From NCBI GenBank assembly GCA_000310025.1, contig FN648498.1:1-64000 (forward strand): a stretch of 64,000 nucleotides of DNA. The letters are read 5' to 3'. Made by a program: the position numbers and the translations under genes. This document shows, in pieces, positions 33,048-45,649 of this stretch (position 1 is the first letter of the stretch; each line of letters opens with the position of its first letter). Under the pieces are notes generated by a model. It saw only the letters and a program-made list of their open reading frames with translations. It did not search any database and was not told where the DNA came from. The DNA is from Ectocarpus siliculosus. Lineage: Eukaryota > Sar > Phaeophyceae > Ectocarpales > Ectocarpaceae.

Positions 33048-35905
33048 AGTTCCTTCGTCTTCAACTCCAGCTCTTTCTCGACTCGGATGAACTGCACGTC
33101 AAGGTCTTGATCGGTCGTGCTGCTGGCATCCGAGGGGTTGTCCGACCCCCCCCTGAGTCGGCGACGTCTCTCGTCCAGCTTTCTCCTGATGCCCCCTGAG
33201 AAAGACACTTCCCCCTCCATGAACTTCGTTGACGCGCTAACCGGGTCGGAGCGTCTCGCGTTGTAGATGTCGGTGGCGTTCTGAGCTGGGTGTGGTGTAA
33301 AACAGGGGAAGTGTGACATTTTAGCTCCCGAGTTTCTAGCAAATAAAACGAAAATGACCACATGGTCACAAATCGCAAAGTCGAACAACTGGTACAATTC
33401 ACAATAGATGACGTACCGTTTTTCAAGGTCCTCCGATCTTTGAGACACGTCGCGTCCAGGGTGAATCCAAGCTCGATGACGTGCTCGACGGCCAGCGTGT
33501 CCCGGGTTGTCCGAAGGGCGTTGACGTCAACATTGTCCAGCCCGAAAAACGCCAGCCCGGTTTCTTGTGCCGAATACAACTCACCTGAGAGCCTTCCCGT
33601 CTATTACCCCAGCGGACCGAATCTTGTGTCTAGCTCCCCTGCGTTGGCTTTCTTGAGGAACGGCCGCCCAACCAGTGCCATCACCGCCAACCACCGCACA
33701 ACTTGTGCGCCCTCTATGCCTTGCTCCATGCAAACTGTCGACAAAGATTCTTCGGCGGACTCCGTCTGCTTCCCTTCTGCCCGGAGTCGGATCATCATTC
33801 TTCCGACGCTCAGTTTTAAGTAGGTGGTCTTGGCAACCAGTCCGAACAAATCTTGGGGGTGTAAGGTGACTCCGTTGAAAATCATTGCCTGATGCGTAAC
33901 CACGCTGAAGACGACGAAATCTTTGGAATCGACGCCATCCTCTTCCAGCGCCTCCAACAGCTTCACCGCCCTCTTTCACCCTATGCGACTTCCTCGGGCG
34001 TTTTGCCGAGCAGGTGCTCTTCTCCACCGATGCCATCCAATTCCACAAGCGTGGAAGCGTTCTTCGCTTCCGTGAGACGGCCGAATGGGGCCTGGGTCGA
34101 CTTTTTCAATGGCTTCCATCCCGCCCTGGCACCCGTTGGCGGACATGGCCCCCATAAATACGTCAATGGTTTCCTCCCTCTCCCCTGGTGTGTCCTCCAC
34201 CAATGGGACCCTCTGTTTACGGAGTTTTGTCCCGTCTCCGACGCCGCCGTTGATTTTAGCTGCGGCGTGTTTTCGCAGATTCCTCGCGTTCTGGAAGAAT
34301 GAACGGTAGTGATCCAGGGTCCTCTGCACCGCACCGTGGCCGATGTCGGCACCCAGTGCGTGCTCAAGAAGACGGGGGTCATACGTTGCGTGGCTGAAGA
34401 ACGTCGTGTCCAACGAGTGCAGGCCTACCCGCCCATACTTGGCCGCGTCCCTTATCCCACATCCAAGATAACCACCGGGCGGCATGTTGTGAACAAGCGT
34501 TTTGCATCGCGCCAGAGCGAAATGCAGCGCGTACGACATGTCTCCTCCGAGCTCGCTGTCGATGACATCGGCGCTCCTTATATCACGAACGCTCAGATGT
34601 TTTGGGCTGTGTGCGATGTTGGTGGACCACTGGCTATGATGTATTTGCAACAAGTTGCATTCTTGCAGAGTACATGGTTGATATGCTTCGAAGAGGTTAC
34701 CCGGGCGTCGCAATCGATATGCACACGATGTTGAGCTTCTCTTCCAAGGAACCACGCATACGCTCCGCCAGCGGTGCTAAGGTATGCCCGCCTCTCACAA
34801 TATCCCCCGTGAACAAGCACGCCTGTACTAGATCGTCGTCGGCAACACATCCTAGCCCGCCTAGAAAATTCAGCTGGCTCAGCAACCTCGTGCGGCAAAG
34901 TCCTTTAAGGGCTCGTCGTGTCGGTCTGACCACAAGTTTGTTTCGAGGGTGGCTTCCACAAGGAGTTTCGGGAAGACAGGGAGCGACAAGCCCCGCAGAG
35001 TATCCATGCGTACTTTGATCGGCATTAGCTCGCTGGTCTTCATGTTGCTCTCCGCATCGGTGTCGTCACCACTCCTGCTGGCTCTGTCTATGGCATCATT
35101 CGGGTTCCAGAGCATCCCAGTTAACACACCGCTGAGAGCCGGTACAACCGAACCCATCATGACCGTATACGTGTCACCAGATGGAGGATGAACCGCCGGA
35201 GGTCAGTGTCCAGTGTCAGCCCCTCATCGCACCGGTTTTCCAGAAGCTCCCACTGAGTGATTATGGATTCCCGACCTTCCAGTGAGTATTTGCCGTGATC
35301 GACTGATTTCACCTCGCGGGTTCCGCCGTCGATCTTGACGCCCGTCTCGCCGAGAACCACACCGATGGTCTTCGGGTCGAACGCGTAGGACAATTTGTCG
35401 TAGTAATACTGCAAATTCCTCGACTCGGCACGCTTGTAGTACACCCCGTCCGAGATCTCGATATCACCCTCTCCCTGGTCAGCACACAGGCCATCACCCA
35501 GTAGTTCGACCATGACCGGTATCGAAGTGTTTCCACTGGGTTCATTTGCTGCGTGGGAAAACGTACCACCTCGCTCCTGAGCTTTTCACCACTCGACTCT
35601 TTTTTGCTGGCCATCCATTCGCAACTTCCGTCCTGCCACGGCTCAACTAGGCGTGCGGCTATTCTGGTAGAAGAGTATACCTCTGGTCGTTGCTTGTACG
35701 CGACCTTTCGCACGGGACTACTCCCGCTCCTTCTCCCCCTGCTTCTGTCACTGCCGACACCGCTTCCACCGTCATCTTCGCTGTCATCTCCACCGAAGCG
35801 CCACCAACGACTCCACCAACGCCGTCAACGTCCATAACCTCGAGGCCATTGTCTTCAGGAGTCGCAGCGGCCGTTGTTTTCGCTCTCTTTCGTCCACCAA
35901 CAAGA
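33048..35905 (-). pseudogene. Long decayed ORF of unknown function (~900 codons)
   Basis: Consecutive protein-like segments on the minus strand change frame several times. They are an N-terminal GGRKRAK (possible NLS) with acidic low complexity, VAYKQRPEVYSSTRIAARLV, YYYDKLSYAFDPKTIGVVL with GETGVKIDGGTREV, MMGSVVPALSGVLTGMLWN, SQLNFLGGLGCVADDDLVQ, SVRDIRSADVIDSELGGDMS with LGCGIRDAAKYGRVGLHSLD, SVVTHQAMIFNGVTLHPQDL, two stops at about 33604, then SAQETGLAFFGLDNVDVN and, after a plausible intron (GTACGT donor near 33411, acceptor CCAGCTCAG near 33283), NATDIYNARRSDPVSAS to a stop at 33045. No known domain is apparent. The repeated frame breaks and stops mark it as dead. Confidence 0.45.
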
Positions 35906-36990
35906 TGATGTTGCGCTCGCTCTGTTCCCACCACCCTCTTTGACTGACAATGTTTTGTTAGGTGAGAGAGATGGAAATACGGTGTCAATTTAATCGAAAG
36001 GCGGAGCAGAAGGCGGAGCGAAAGGCGGTGGCGTACACAAGCACAACCGATGTGTGGTGGCACCGTGTGTCGTTTGATCATACCAGCAACAATCCACCAC
36101 AAACTCCTTCGTCTCGGTTATGTGAGGTGTTGAAGGAGCAGCCTACAACTACGCCTATATTTTCTTGTGGTTGGCCTGGTGCACCTCATGCGCCGTGTCG
36201 CACTTCTCCTTCGTGTCGGCCACCTTTTTGTCATAAGCTTCCTGATTGCCCCAGCCAGCCCACACGGCCTCCCTTCTACGCCAGTGATTGTGGTCACGGC
36301 CGTTCTTGTAAGCCGTACGGTTGGCATCTTTCTCGGAAATGCAGCCGTACGGTTTCTTCCACCCCGCCTTGCCACGTGATGGGGAAAGAATACACGTGAT
36401 TTCTTGAGTAGACTCCTGTGGGGCCAATAATGGTCCAAGATACGCGACCTTTGGCTGATGCGTCAAACGTTGCGGAGTGCGTAGACTGGTGCTAGAATAA
36501 AGTACCGCCAAAGCATGTTTACCTTAGACGCCATTTCTGCACCACGAACCGGCGTCCACCCGTATCACCAGCTGTCTATATTGACACGATTGATCGTTGG
36601 GGGCGGTGGCTGTACGTTGATTGGCTTAGGTTGGTGCATAGGTGGGCGGGTGGGTGGGTGGATGAGTGTGTGTGTGTGGGTGAGTGCATGGATGGGTGGT
36701 GGGTGATTTGATGGGGGAGTGAGTGGGTTCTTACAACACATGGGTTTGAATTTTATGTTTTAATTTTCGCTATATGTATATTAAAAAACGAAAAAAAAGA
36801 TATTCAGTTTACACTAAAATGTCTACAGTGAAAAGCTTTGCAAGCACCATAAAGACTCAGAATGGTCCAAAATTCCAATTTTTTTATGCAGTATAAAATG
36901 GGAATGGGTTTTACATTGAGTTTGTTTATGAATCATACATCTCCCTTTATCGTACACATGCGCTTTTCGTGAATCCAAATCGATATATCC
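35906..36990. other. No supported gene; microsatellite
   Basis: A GGTGGGTG/GTGTG microsatellite runs at about 36640-36710. A 36840-36900 block (GTCCAAAATTCCAATTTTTTT) resembles the reverse complement of 30185-30215, suggesting a dispersed repeat. Confidence 0.4.
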
Positions 36991-37330
36991 CGTCGTGGCG
37001 TCCGCGCTCGCGTACGGTTGTGCGACAGCGTTCGCCGTCTTCGTGACCACGTCCATCTCGGCCGCCGTGGCCTCGTTGTTGTTCCCCGTCGATCGCACCC
37101 GCGCGCAAGCAGTACGTGTCGACATACCCCCCATCACTCGCCTCGAGGCCGATCGGTACTTCATGGGTGGCCGGCGCCGAGAGCCTTGTCGCAAAAACTC
37201 GTCGTCGCCACGGGAGGAGGAGGGGAAACAACGGATACCTCAAGAAGGTCTCCGCTGGGCACGCGGAGCACAGTTCTGCTCGTCCCGGACTCTCGCCCGT
37301 CCGCGGAGTACACCCCAGGTGTGCATTATC
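36990..37330 (+). CDS. Possible exon with a hydrophobic segment
   Basis: A GC-rich island in AT-rich surroundings. The frame reads ALAYGCATAFAVFVTTSISA followed by more hydrophobic residues (a candidate membrane helix) and ITRLEADRYFMGGRR. A GTGTGC donor-like site lies at about 37320. The last third looks better in another frame (VVATGGGGETTDTSRRS), so this may be broken. Function unknown. Confidence 0.25.
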
Positions 37331-37407
37331 TTACTAACATTATTTATATTTCATCTAGTTGAGTTATCTGTCTGGAAGAGACCGAAAAATAGCCAGTGAT
37401 ATCGAGG

Positions 37408-37472
37408 CTAGCACATAGCTCAAGTGGTTACACAAACAAATTTTGAACACAGGCTCACGAGTTCGACTTGGT
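37408..37472 (+). repeat. tRNA-like / SINE-like segment
   Basis: CATAGCTCAAGTGGTTA is an excellent Pol III A box. GAGTTCGACTT, about 35 bases on, fits a degenerate B box. No complete cloverleaf forms, so a tRNA-derived SINE head is the likeliest reading. Confidence 0.4.
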
Positions 37473-37772
37473 TTTCGTGACGATCCAGACGAACGAAAAC
37501 CGTGCCTCAACTATTTTATTGACCTGTAAAGCCTCCATCAACACTGCAGGTTGCCCTTGGTCGCGGGAAGCGAAAGAAGGAAAAAGCAAGTTGGGTGAGG
37601 CAGATAAAGCCGATGCAGACTATTACTACTGTTTATTGAAACCGTCGAATTTTCCAGAGTCGTTTTGCTCCTGTAGTATCAGCTTGGGAGAGTGCTCTGG
37701 AGTGGTTACTTTATCGGAGAGTTCACGCGCAAGGAGAAAGCAATTTGAAAGACAGTAAAAACCAGTAGAGGC

Positions 37773-38051
37773 GTGAATGTGTCGGCGGCAAACTCTGAGC
37801 CTAGAGATCATGCACATTGGGTGGGGAAGGCACGGATACGAGCCCATATCACAAACGGACTAGATGGGTGGGATGACGCGTGCCTTGCAAAGTGGAAGAA
37901 CGACCATCAGGTGGAGCGGGAAGAGGCGACGCGCATATTTGACGCGGAACAGCTGGAACAGGAACAGAGAGAGGAGGAGGAAGCAGCGGCAGGCGGAGGA
38001 GAGAGATCGGGCCTGTTGGAAATGTGGGTAGGTGGATCAACGCTTGGATGA
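37773..38051 (+). CDS. Small ORF, charged helical (uncertain)
   Basis: A 92-codon frame with GWDDACLAKWKNDHQVEREE then EQLEQEQREEEEAA. It looks like a coding fragment with a charged coiled coil, ending before the recombinase relic on the same strand. It could be the 5' part of that relic. No family recognised. Confidence 0.25.
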   Translation: MNVSAANSEPRDHAHWVGKARIRAHITNGLDGWDDACLAKWKNDHQVEREEATRIFDAEQLEQEQREEEEAAAGGGERSGLLEMWVGGSTLG

Positions 38052-38213
38052 AGACGTGATCATTTTGTACGATGGTGCCGATTGCTCGGGCGCCAGCCAG
38101 GTTGGATGCTGCGACCACCTTCTCCAGGGCGTTCCAGATGTATTTGTGGGTACTTAGAAGTCACGGTGTAGATTTGTTGGTAGGACACAAGAGGTCGGGC
38201 AATACCTGCGCGC

Positions 38214-41120
38214 ATGGATTCGCTCCCTGACGAGCCTCTCTCTTTGCGTGCACACATTTTTCTGATAACAAAAGGTTTCTGTAGCGAGTGTGGGGCGACC
38301 CGTCTGGCCCCGGTAACCAGGAGGATGCTGAAACACTTCCTGATATTTGTGGGGAGTAAGTTTAGGAGGATCCCGGATGACGTTGTTTCGGACCGCAGCC
38401 AACCGTCGTCCCCTTCGGTCTCTGAGGATACCGATGGGCTGGTTCGGAAGACGGCGAAGCCGCGGAAGCGGAGCGGCGTGGCTCAGGAAACAAATGAGCC
38501 CCGTGAACCCAACCCGGCCCACAAGCTTTCCCCCTGAATATGGCGCCGTGGCAACGACGCCGTATCGAACGTGTGGAAGCGTCTGAGCGACCAGTTCGAA
38601 ACGGCCCGAGGGAATGTGACGGCAATCAGGAACGCTCGCACAAAGCAGGAAACGAGATCTCTGACATACTTGCACATTGAGCAGGCTTTGGGTAACCCGA
38701 CCGCTCGGAATTTCAGTGACGTCGTGGAAGAGCTCGAGAAATTCGACTACAGGCTGTACGACATCAAGGATATGGGCCAGGGGGAAAGGGGTAAGAGTCA
38801 CTCAGGCCAGGAGGGAACTTTGGTGCAAGACGTAGATTTAAAGAAGACGGGTGTGGGTTCGAGATTTTTGTGGACGAGAACACTGCGCACAACGGATTCG
38901 ATATCCAGTAGAGGGGTTGTGGTGGAACGTCGGTCTACAGCACGCACGATGTCCTTTGCGGGGCTGAACGGCACGGGGGGGGGACCAGGGCGTTGCATTG
39001 CCGAAGGAAGACGACGAGCGGGATCTCCTGTTTCTTCGCGGTGTCTTGTACATTACCAACGTTCAAGTTCAGGAGTACGTTATCGATGATGACAGCAAAA
39101 TCAAGAGAATGCGCGATGCGGTAACCCTTCCCAAGGAAGTCTGCCAGAAGACACTGAGCCTCCGCATGGACGCATGGAAGGGCATCTAGGCGGTGTCGCT
39201 GTCTGACACGATGACCGAGCATGATAAATCAATTATCGATACCTCGGGAGGAGGATTGTTGGAGGAAGCGCGTCGCGATGGGTCGCTTTTCATGGCTCTG
39301 GGGTTGGGTGGGTATCGTGCGACGAATACCACCGGCTTTGCCACAAATGGGTGCCGATTTTCCGACCGCCACATGACAATTGTCAACCTCTTATTCGCGC
39401 ACCCCACGCGTCGTAGAAGCTGAGCCGTCCTACCAGCGAGGAGTCGTGCATCGCTCCTCTTTCGGCGAGGGTGGCGACCGACAAGCTTTCGGTGGGGCTA
39501 GCGGTCGACGAGCTTTCGGAGGATGCGGATTTGCCAAAATACGCGACGAAGCAGACAATCTGCACCATCAGACCCGAGGACGCGTCCAAGTTGGACTGGG
39601 TACACGGTTGTTTTTTGCCAGGGCCAGGGTGTCGACTGGTCACGGTGTTTCGGATTGCCGCATGAAATGGTTACACTGTCCGCTTTACAGACAGATCGAG
39701 GTCACCGTCCCGAGCACCTGGGTGACATCCAACCCACGACCGAAGACACGTCTAGGGTCTCCCAGACGCCACGACAACGGCCGTTTTGCAAGAGTGCGGT
39801 AGCAGTCAGTTTGACAAAGGATAAGGACCTGCGTGCTCTCACCGGAATCTTCGACGAGTATGATCCGGTGGCGTCCGGCAAGAGGATAAGGCCAACGCTT
39901 ATGAGAACGGCCTATCTCGGTTAGAAAAAGAGACCAAGGTGGACAAAGGCCGGCTTTTCGATTTCAGCAGCAGGAACGAACAAATCAACTTTTTGGGCGA
40001 CTTGGTGGAGGAGAATGGCATCAAGCCCATCATGGAAAAATCGGGGACGATGAACGGCAGAAGGAAATGATCGGGAAATCTGGACGTGCTTCACGACGAT
40101 GGGGGTGCTACCATCGGGAAGCGCGATGATGACAGTCACCTGTATCCCGAGAATTGCGAGAAACAGTTCGACGCGATGGTCCGATTCCGGCGAAGGCGGG
40201 GGTTCTGCCGAAGAGCTAGAGCAGTTCAGCTGCGCCCTTCACATCATCGACCCGCTCACGCCAGCATGCCCTCTGACGCAAGCTTCGCTGGGGTCTGGCG
40301 TGCAAGGAGTACGTAAAGAATGGCCGGTTGGTGTTTGTCCTCCCACTGGTCGGGAAAAACTACTGGACCCTGGTCGAGAGCGTACTTGGGATGGTGGTGC
40401 ACCACGCAAAGAATGGCAGACGACAGGTTGGTCATAATTGTGTGCTGGCGCTAAAACATTGGGGAACCACTATGTTTGTAAGTGCCGGCCGAAGGTGTCG
40501 TCAGCGGTAGCGCGTTTCACTCAGTTTTCTCTTCGATATTAATCCGCAGGTCAATTTGCGGTGATGCTCGTGATCGGGCGACGGTTGATGAGGACGCGCC
40601 TCCAAGAAAACTACGAAGATGCGTGTGCCAAACAACAGCGGGCGCTTGAGCAACAGAGAGAAGCGGAGGGCCGACTTTCAAAGGTGATCAAGTCAGAAAC
40701 GTTCAGCGTGCGCAGAGACCTTCCTGCTGCGAGTGATTCTCTCGAGAATGCCATAAAAGAGGTTAACATTACGCACCCAGAGATTGACAGAAAGCTGACC
40801 AGGAGGATAGGGTGAGAAATGGCCGTTGTAGGCAAAAGAGGGTTTTACAGTTTGCCGAGCTAGGTGACAAGGCCGCTCCGTTCACCAAGTACGGAAAAGA
40901 CTACAACGACGGTCAGTTGCGCAGCATGTATCTCCACGTGGGGAAGTATGCCTTGGGCTTACCCGCGTTCGGGCCGAATATCCTCCGTACGGTTCATATC
41001 ACGACCGTTGTGACTAATCGGATGACAGGGTGTTGAACTACCTTGCGTTGGCTAGGCACGGGGAGTACGAGATGAGAAAAACGTACAACTTGCCAAAGAG
41101 TGACACCGTGAATGACGATC
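38214..41120 (+). pseudogene. Tyrosine recombinase (non-DIRS type), decayed
   Basis: The plus strand carries a chain of coding segments: a frame from 38214 with a TGA at 38535 and its in-frame continuation VWKRLSDQFETARGNV; DDERDLLFLRGVLYITNVQV with a TAG at 39187 read through to LSDTMTEHDKSIIDTSGGG; SVGLAVDELSEDADLPKYAT; RLFDFSSRNEQINFLGDLV; RLVFVLPLVGKNYWTLVES; and a charged helix (40561-40815). The C-terminus reads GPNILRTVHITTV, then LARHGEYEMRKTYNL. This aligns with the tyrosine-recombinase boxes PHxLRH...GH.....Y: Arg at 40986, His at 41057, nucleophile Tyr at 41084, nine residues after the His. The first box-II His is Asn. At least four frame breaks and two stops show it is dead. Confidence 0.5.
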
Positions 41121-42826
41121 CCAATTCCTTCAGTAGGCAGACACAATGTGCAGGACGTTCATACTTGAGTGACAAGGATGCGATATGTGATCAACAGCAC
41201 GACTCTCTGCACACGCGGATCGGTGATGGTGATGCTTTGTTTGACTGCAACAAACCCGAACCGAGTGATGGTGTTGAAGAAAAGCTGATGCGTGAGATGC
41301 TTGCACAGAATCGAGAGATTCTGATGAAGAGCAGAGGAATCTCAACTCAAAATCATTCAGGGAGACGATGAGACGAAAGAGCCTCACAAGCATCTTGGAA
41401 AAGAGGAAGCTAAGTTCAAAATAGTCACAACGCAAGTCGAGAGGTAGGAGATTGAACAAAAGCATGGGCTTAGTGCGAGCGCGGGGTCGGAGTCGGGGTC
41501 GGGGTCGGGGTCGCTGGCGTCGTGTACAAATGTCAAGAGGTAGACGAGGCCTAGCAGCCCGCGAGAAAGCGGGTGAAGAGGGGTGCGTTTTCGGTCGATC
41601 TTATGTCACTCTTGTTGAGTATGAATGTGCATTTCAGCGAGAAGGTTGTCAAGATGTTGGTTCCTGGTAAGTCATACCCGTGAGTCATATTGGAGAACTG
41701 CATGTTTCCACGTTTGGCGGATTGTGTAGGGATCAGGCCAGAGAGTACATGGTGGCGCGCGTTGGGGAAAACGATTCCGGCCGTCGCGATGTGTTTCAAT
41801 TCTGTGGACTGTTTCCCACCAGAGAGAAGGAGAAAAGGGTAATGGACATTGTTCGGAAGCAGAAGCGGGGGGAAAGAAGCGAGTGGTCCTATTGGTTTTG
41901 CAAGGAGGGTTGCAAGAAGGTAGAGTGTGGGTGACAACCAGGATATATGATATTTTTCAACCGTTGTCGATGCGCGCAGAGGCGGCGGCGGCCACGGTGT
42001 TCGATCGATGCCGACGCACCGAAAGGTGCGGCAAGCAAGAAATTACAGTATACCGTAGACGACACAAGATAGCACACACATAAGAAACCCCCCACAGAAT
42101 GAGACACCTCGGTGATAATTTTGGGCGTTTCTGGTAAACCATCGATTTATCACCGGGGCTATGCATGTAAGACAACACACCCCTTGAGGCTACGCCGCAT
42201 ACACTCGCGGGACCCCTCTTTCTATCACCGGGGTGATGCAGCATCTGCCCCGTGGGTATCGCACAAACACACAACATCTGCATGCGGTGAAACACCCCGC
42301 ATGAAGACCTCCAACAACATGGACGTGCAGGGAGAGCAGAAGGCCATCGCAAGTACCTCCGCTTCTTCCACAACTGCTTCGACTGCAGCAGTACAATGCA
42401 GTGCATAGGCTTGAACAAACTCCAAATAAGCCCAGTTTCCAGCCGGTTTCCCTCCACTCATTGAAAAGACTTCCGGACATCCCTTTCGACTGAGGTTATA
42501 TAATATCTCGAACGGGTAGTCATTCTGTGATATATTGTTTATTGTCAAGAACCACAGATCACCTCGTTCTTCACCGCGAGCGAGCACACTTGCTCTACGC
42601 AAGCGGCTCCTGCTACTTCTCGTCCTCCTGCTGCCGCGGATCTAACAGTAGCAGCAGCTGGCACAGCAACAGGCGCCACCATGACAGCCACCGCATCGCC
42701 TCACCAGCAGCAGCCACGCCCCTTCAAGTGTGCGGCAGTAGCGGTTCAACTCTACAAGCAGCGTCATCACACCCCACTTTTAGCACACAACCTCATTATC
42801 ACACCCCCAAACACACCCTCCCCTTC
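41121..42826. other. Mostly non-coding; GGGGTC minisatellite; one doubtful ORF
   Basis: A GGGTCGG/GGGGTC hexamer run sits at 41484-41512. A plus-strand frame at 41680-41934 (VFQFCGLFPTREKEKRVMDI, Cys-rich end) looks weakly protein-like. Nothing else is supported. Confidence 0.35.
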
Positions 42827-43275
42827 CCGGTGTTTACCATCGAGGTTGGGTTTTCGTCGCTTGGCAGCGATGTTGGCAACCAGGTTACCGCTTGTTTTTG
42901 CCTTTGGGTTTTGATTTGTTGCGGTAACCATGAGTGGTGGTCGAGTAGATCATGTTGTGCAGGGTCGAGAACCCTCACTCCGCGCAAAAGGGGGTAATCG
43001 CACTACGTTGTGTTCAATTGGTCAAACACCCTCGAGGCAGTTTCACGGTGCTTGCAACTGCCTCTGGAAGTGAAAGCACCAGAAAATAAATTAAGCCATA
43101 TGCAGCTGCCATCCGTACGCAAGGAAGTAAGCACAAGATGCCGAACACCCTTAGCAGGACGCAGTGCACCCTTCATGCGACTCGCCGAATACCTCACGGC
43201 GCTTCGCGCTTGGTGATATGAGAGCCTGGTCCGGTGAGAACCCGGCGTGCTCCGTTCCGGCTTTGTAGGAATGCA
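42827..43275 (+). repeat. Left terminal inverted repeat
   Basis: Partner of 47210-47693, with many substitutions and small indels that imply considerable age. Confidence 0.75.
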
Positions 43276-45605
43276 GTATTCCGATCATCCCGGTGCCTGA
43301 GAAAGCAGGGCAGCCTGTTCGTGAGAAGATCCCCCCGTATATTCCGGGCAAGAAACTTGTTCCACCGTTCCTTACTCTATGGCATAAAGCATGAAGAGGT
43401 CACTCCCCTGCATGCTGACTGTCCGGAGGTTCACGTTTGCTACCCCGCCGGCGACGGCTGCTTCATCCTCGGGAACAAAAGGCCCGGTCGCGATCTGTGC
43501 TGTCAGTTCGACCAACGAAACCCGTAGGAGTTTCTCAGTACATGCACGCACTCGCGGCGACTACCTCGAGAAATCGAGGCAATGACTCCAGATGTTCATC
43601 CACGTTTTTGGCTTTCATTTTCATTTCAGCAACAAATGTAACGCCGAAATCGGCCTCTGAGATTCCCGCTAATACGATTGGCTTTGTCGGCTCATAGTGA
43701 CTAAAGCTATGTAATCCCTGTTCCATTCCAAGTGGATCTCTCGGAGCCAATTTTTTCGGATGTTTGTCATCATCCCGAGAGGGATTCCGTGATAACACAA
43801 CTTGAGCCCGCAGTTACAAGCATTTCCGGCATTTTTTTCAGGTCAATGGTAGACCCCGCACCTTACCTAGGTTCCTCTAGACAGTTATCTGTCTCGCGAA
43901 CCAGAAGGCTTGCGAGAAATGGCCCCGCTGCAGTTGCTAATAATCTCAACCGAATTGCGCATTTTTGAAAGCATTGTCCGAAAACTGGAGACATTGGACA
44001 GCATACCGTGCACGGCGATTATCGACGCTGCGTGCACAGGCGTTTGTGGCAGATTCTTCGACTGTGACACAAGCTTGCCAAGGCAGTGCTTGCAAGGAGA
44101 GGATTGTATGTAGCATAGAGGAGGGAATGTTGATCAACGAAGGCATTTTGAACGGCACGTGTATTGGTCATCTAAGCAATCTACGCGACAGACCCGCCGG
44201 CTAGCGAACAGGTAACTTTCCCGAACATCGACAAGAATCCAAGAGTTTTGGTAATTCAGCGATGACTTTACTATGTACCAGGATCCGCGCACAGAGGCGG
44301 CGGAAACGCCGGACCAAGCGCTCGACTCGTGGCGCCATACCTGTCAGAAAAAGGTGTGCCTGAGGGCCTTTAAAGGTGCACTGAAGCAGTCTGGCTTCGC
44401 TCCCCGCTCCCGGGCAAGTCGTCGGAAACGCGCTACGGAATTTTGGCCACACAACCGCTGAAATCCCAGAAGGAAAAGAAAAGCCTTCTTGAGCTGTTAC
44501 GGGGTGGGAACACCACAGGAAACTTATTTCGGGCAAATCAATAGAAGACTCCGAGGCATGACACTGAGACAAGCTCGAAATGGTGGTCTGGGCATTTTAA
44601 GACGTAAACTTTGTGTTGAAGGAGGTGGTGCCAAAGGTACTCGCGTACGGACGCCTCGCGTATGGCCATCTCCTGAACGAGACGGGGTCGTCGCCACTGG
44701 TGGTGCGATCGGAAACGATGCCAACGCTTCGTACAGCATACATGCGCTGGGACGACAGCTCCGATAGCAGCACGTTCACCACGCCGGCAGTTCTCCTCCG
44801 CGCTGTCGCGGGTCAGGGTGTCGTTTCGCTTCAAGAAGACAAGGACAGGTTCGAGATATGATTCCTGTGCGGGGCGGGGCTTTAAGGGTAGTATTGTCCA
44901 CGGTTACCTGTTCCTCATTCAAGAACAACACGATCCCCCAAGTCTGGCGTGTTCTATTAGACGATGATGCAAAGACACGAGCAGGCACTATTCGAAACTT
45001 CGTTTGGTACATCCCAGATTCTGAAGGCCAATGAGACGGTCAGCACCCACGAACGAACGCGAATGGATCTCGCCGGACAAATAGCTCCTGGGCAGCTTGA
45101 CAAAGAAAGGCGGTTCCTTCCTGAAGATGCCGGCGTTGCAGCCTTTCAAGGAGGGACATCTGAATAGACTGATTTAAATAAAATGGTATTTTACACCCAG
45201 CACAAGGATTTCGTCAAGCACATCTTGCGTGGAAAATACTGCAGGTCCGTATCGAGTCGTCTATTACGCCCATCACTGCTGATCGAGCTTCCTTCGTTGT
45301 GGATATGAACTGGATTCCCGCTGCACCGATGGCACAGAATTGAGGGTCGATAGAGCGAATTTGGATAAATAAATGTGGTCTGCTGGCTACATGCGAGGGC
45401 TATTGTTCTGGCCAGGTCATCCAATGGCGAAGAGGGCGACGAAGAACGACGATACGTCTGGTTTCAGCACGTCCCTCTCTACCAGAACAGAAATGAGCAC
45501 TTTTTGGAGGACGCGACGCTGCCAACCCCGTTGGTTTGAGGCACTCCGTCGGGGAGACGCTGGAGGGGCGGCAAAGGGTAATAAGAAAATAAAAAAAAGT
45601 TACAT
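43260..45605 (+). pseudogene. Coding relics inside the long-TIR element
   Basis: Protein-like plus-strand fragments, each followed by a stop or frame change: ECSIPIIPVPEKAGQPVREK and KKLVPPFLTLWHKA; PLHADCPEVHVCYPAGDGCF; DNFVLKEV-type VNFVLKEVVPKVLAYGRLAY with LRTAYMRWDDSSDSST; VWRVLLDDDAKTRAGTIRNF with VWYIPDSEG; HKDFVKHILRGKYC; and RRYVWFQHVPLYQNRNEHFL with EDATLPTPLV. They look like pieces of one or two long proteins. I recognise no domain. This is what remains of the element's cargo or transposase. Confidence 0.4.
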
Positions 45606-45649
45606 AGAGTCTGGACCACAGTAGTCCTGCCTACTGCTGTATGTATGTA

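Noticed and set aside
38154-38801. 215-aa minus-strand ORF
   Set aside because: The opposite strand carries the more protein-like, continuing recombinase relic.
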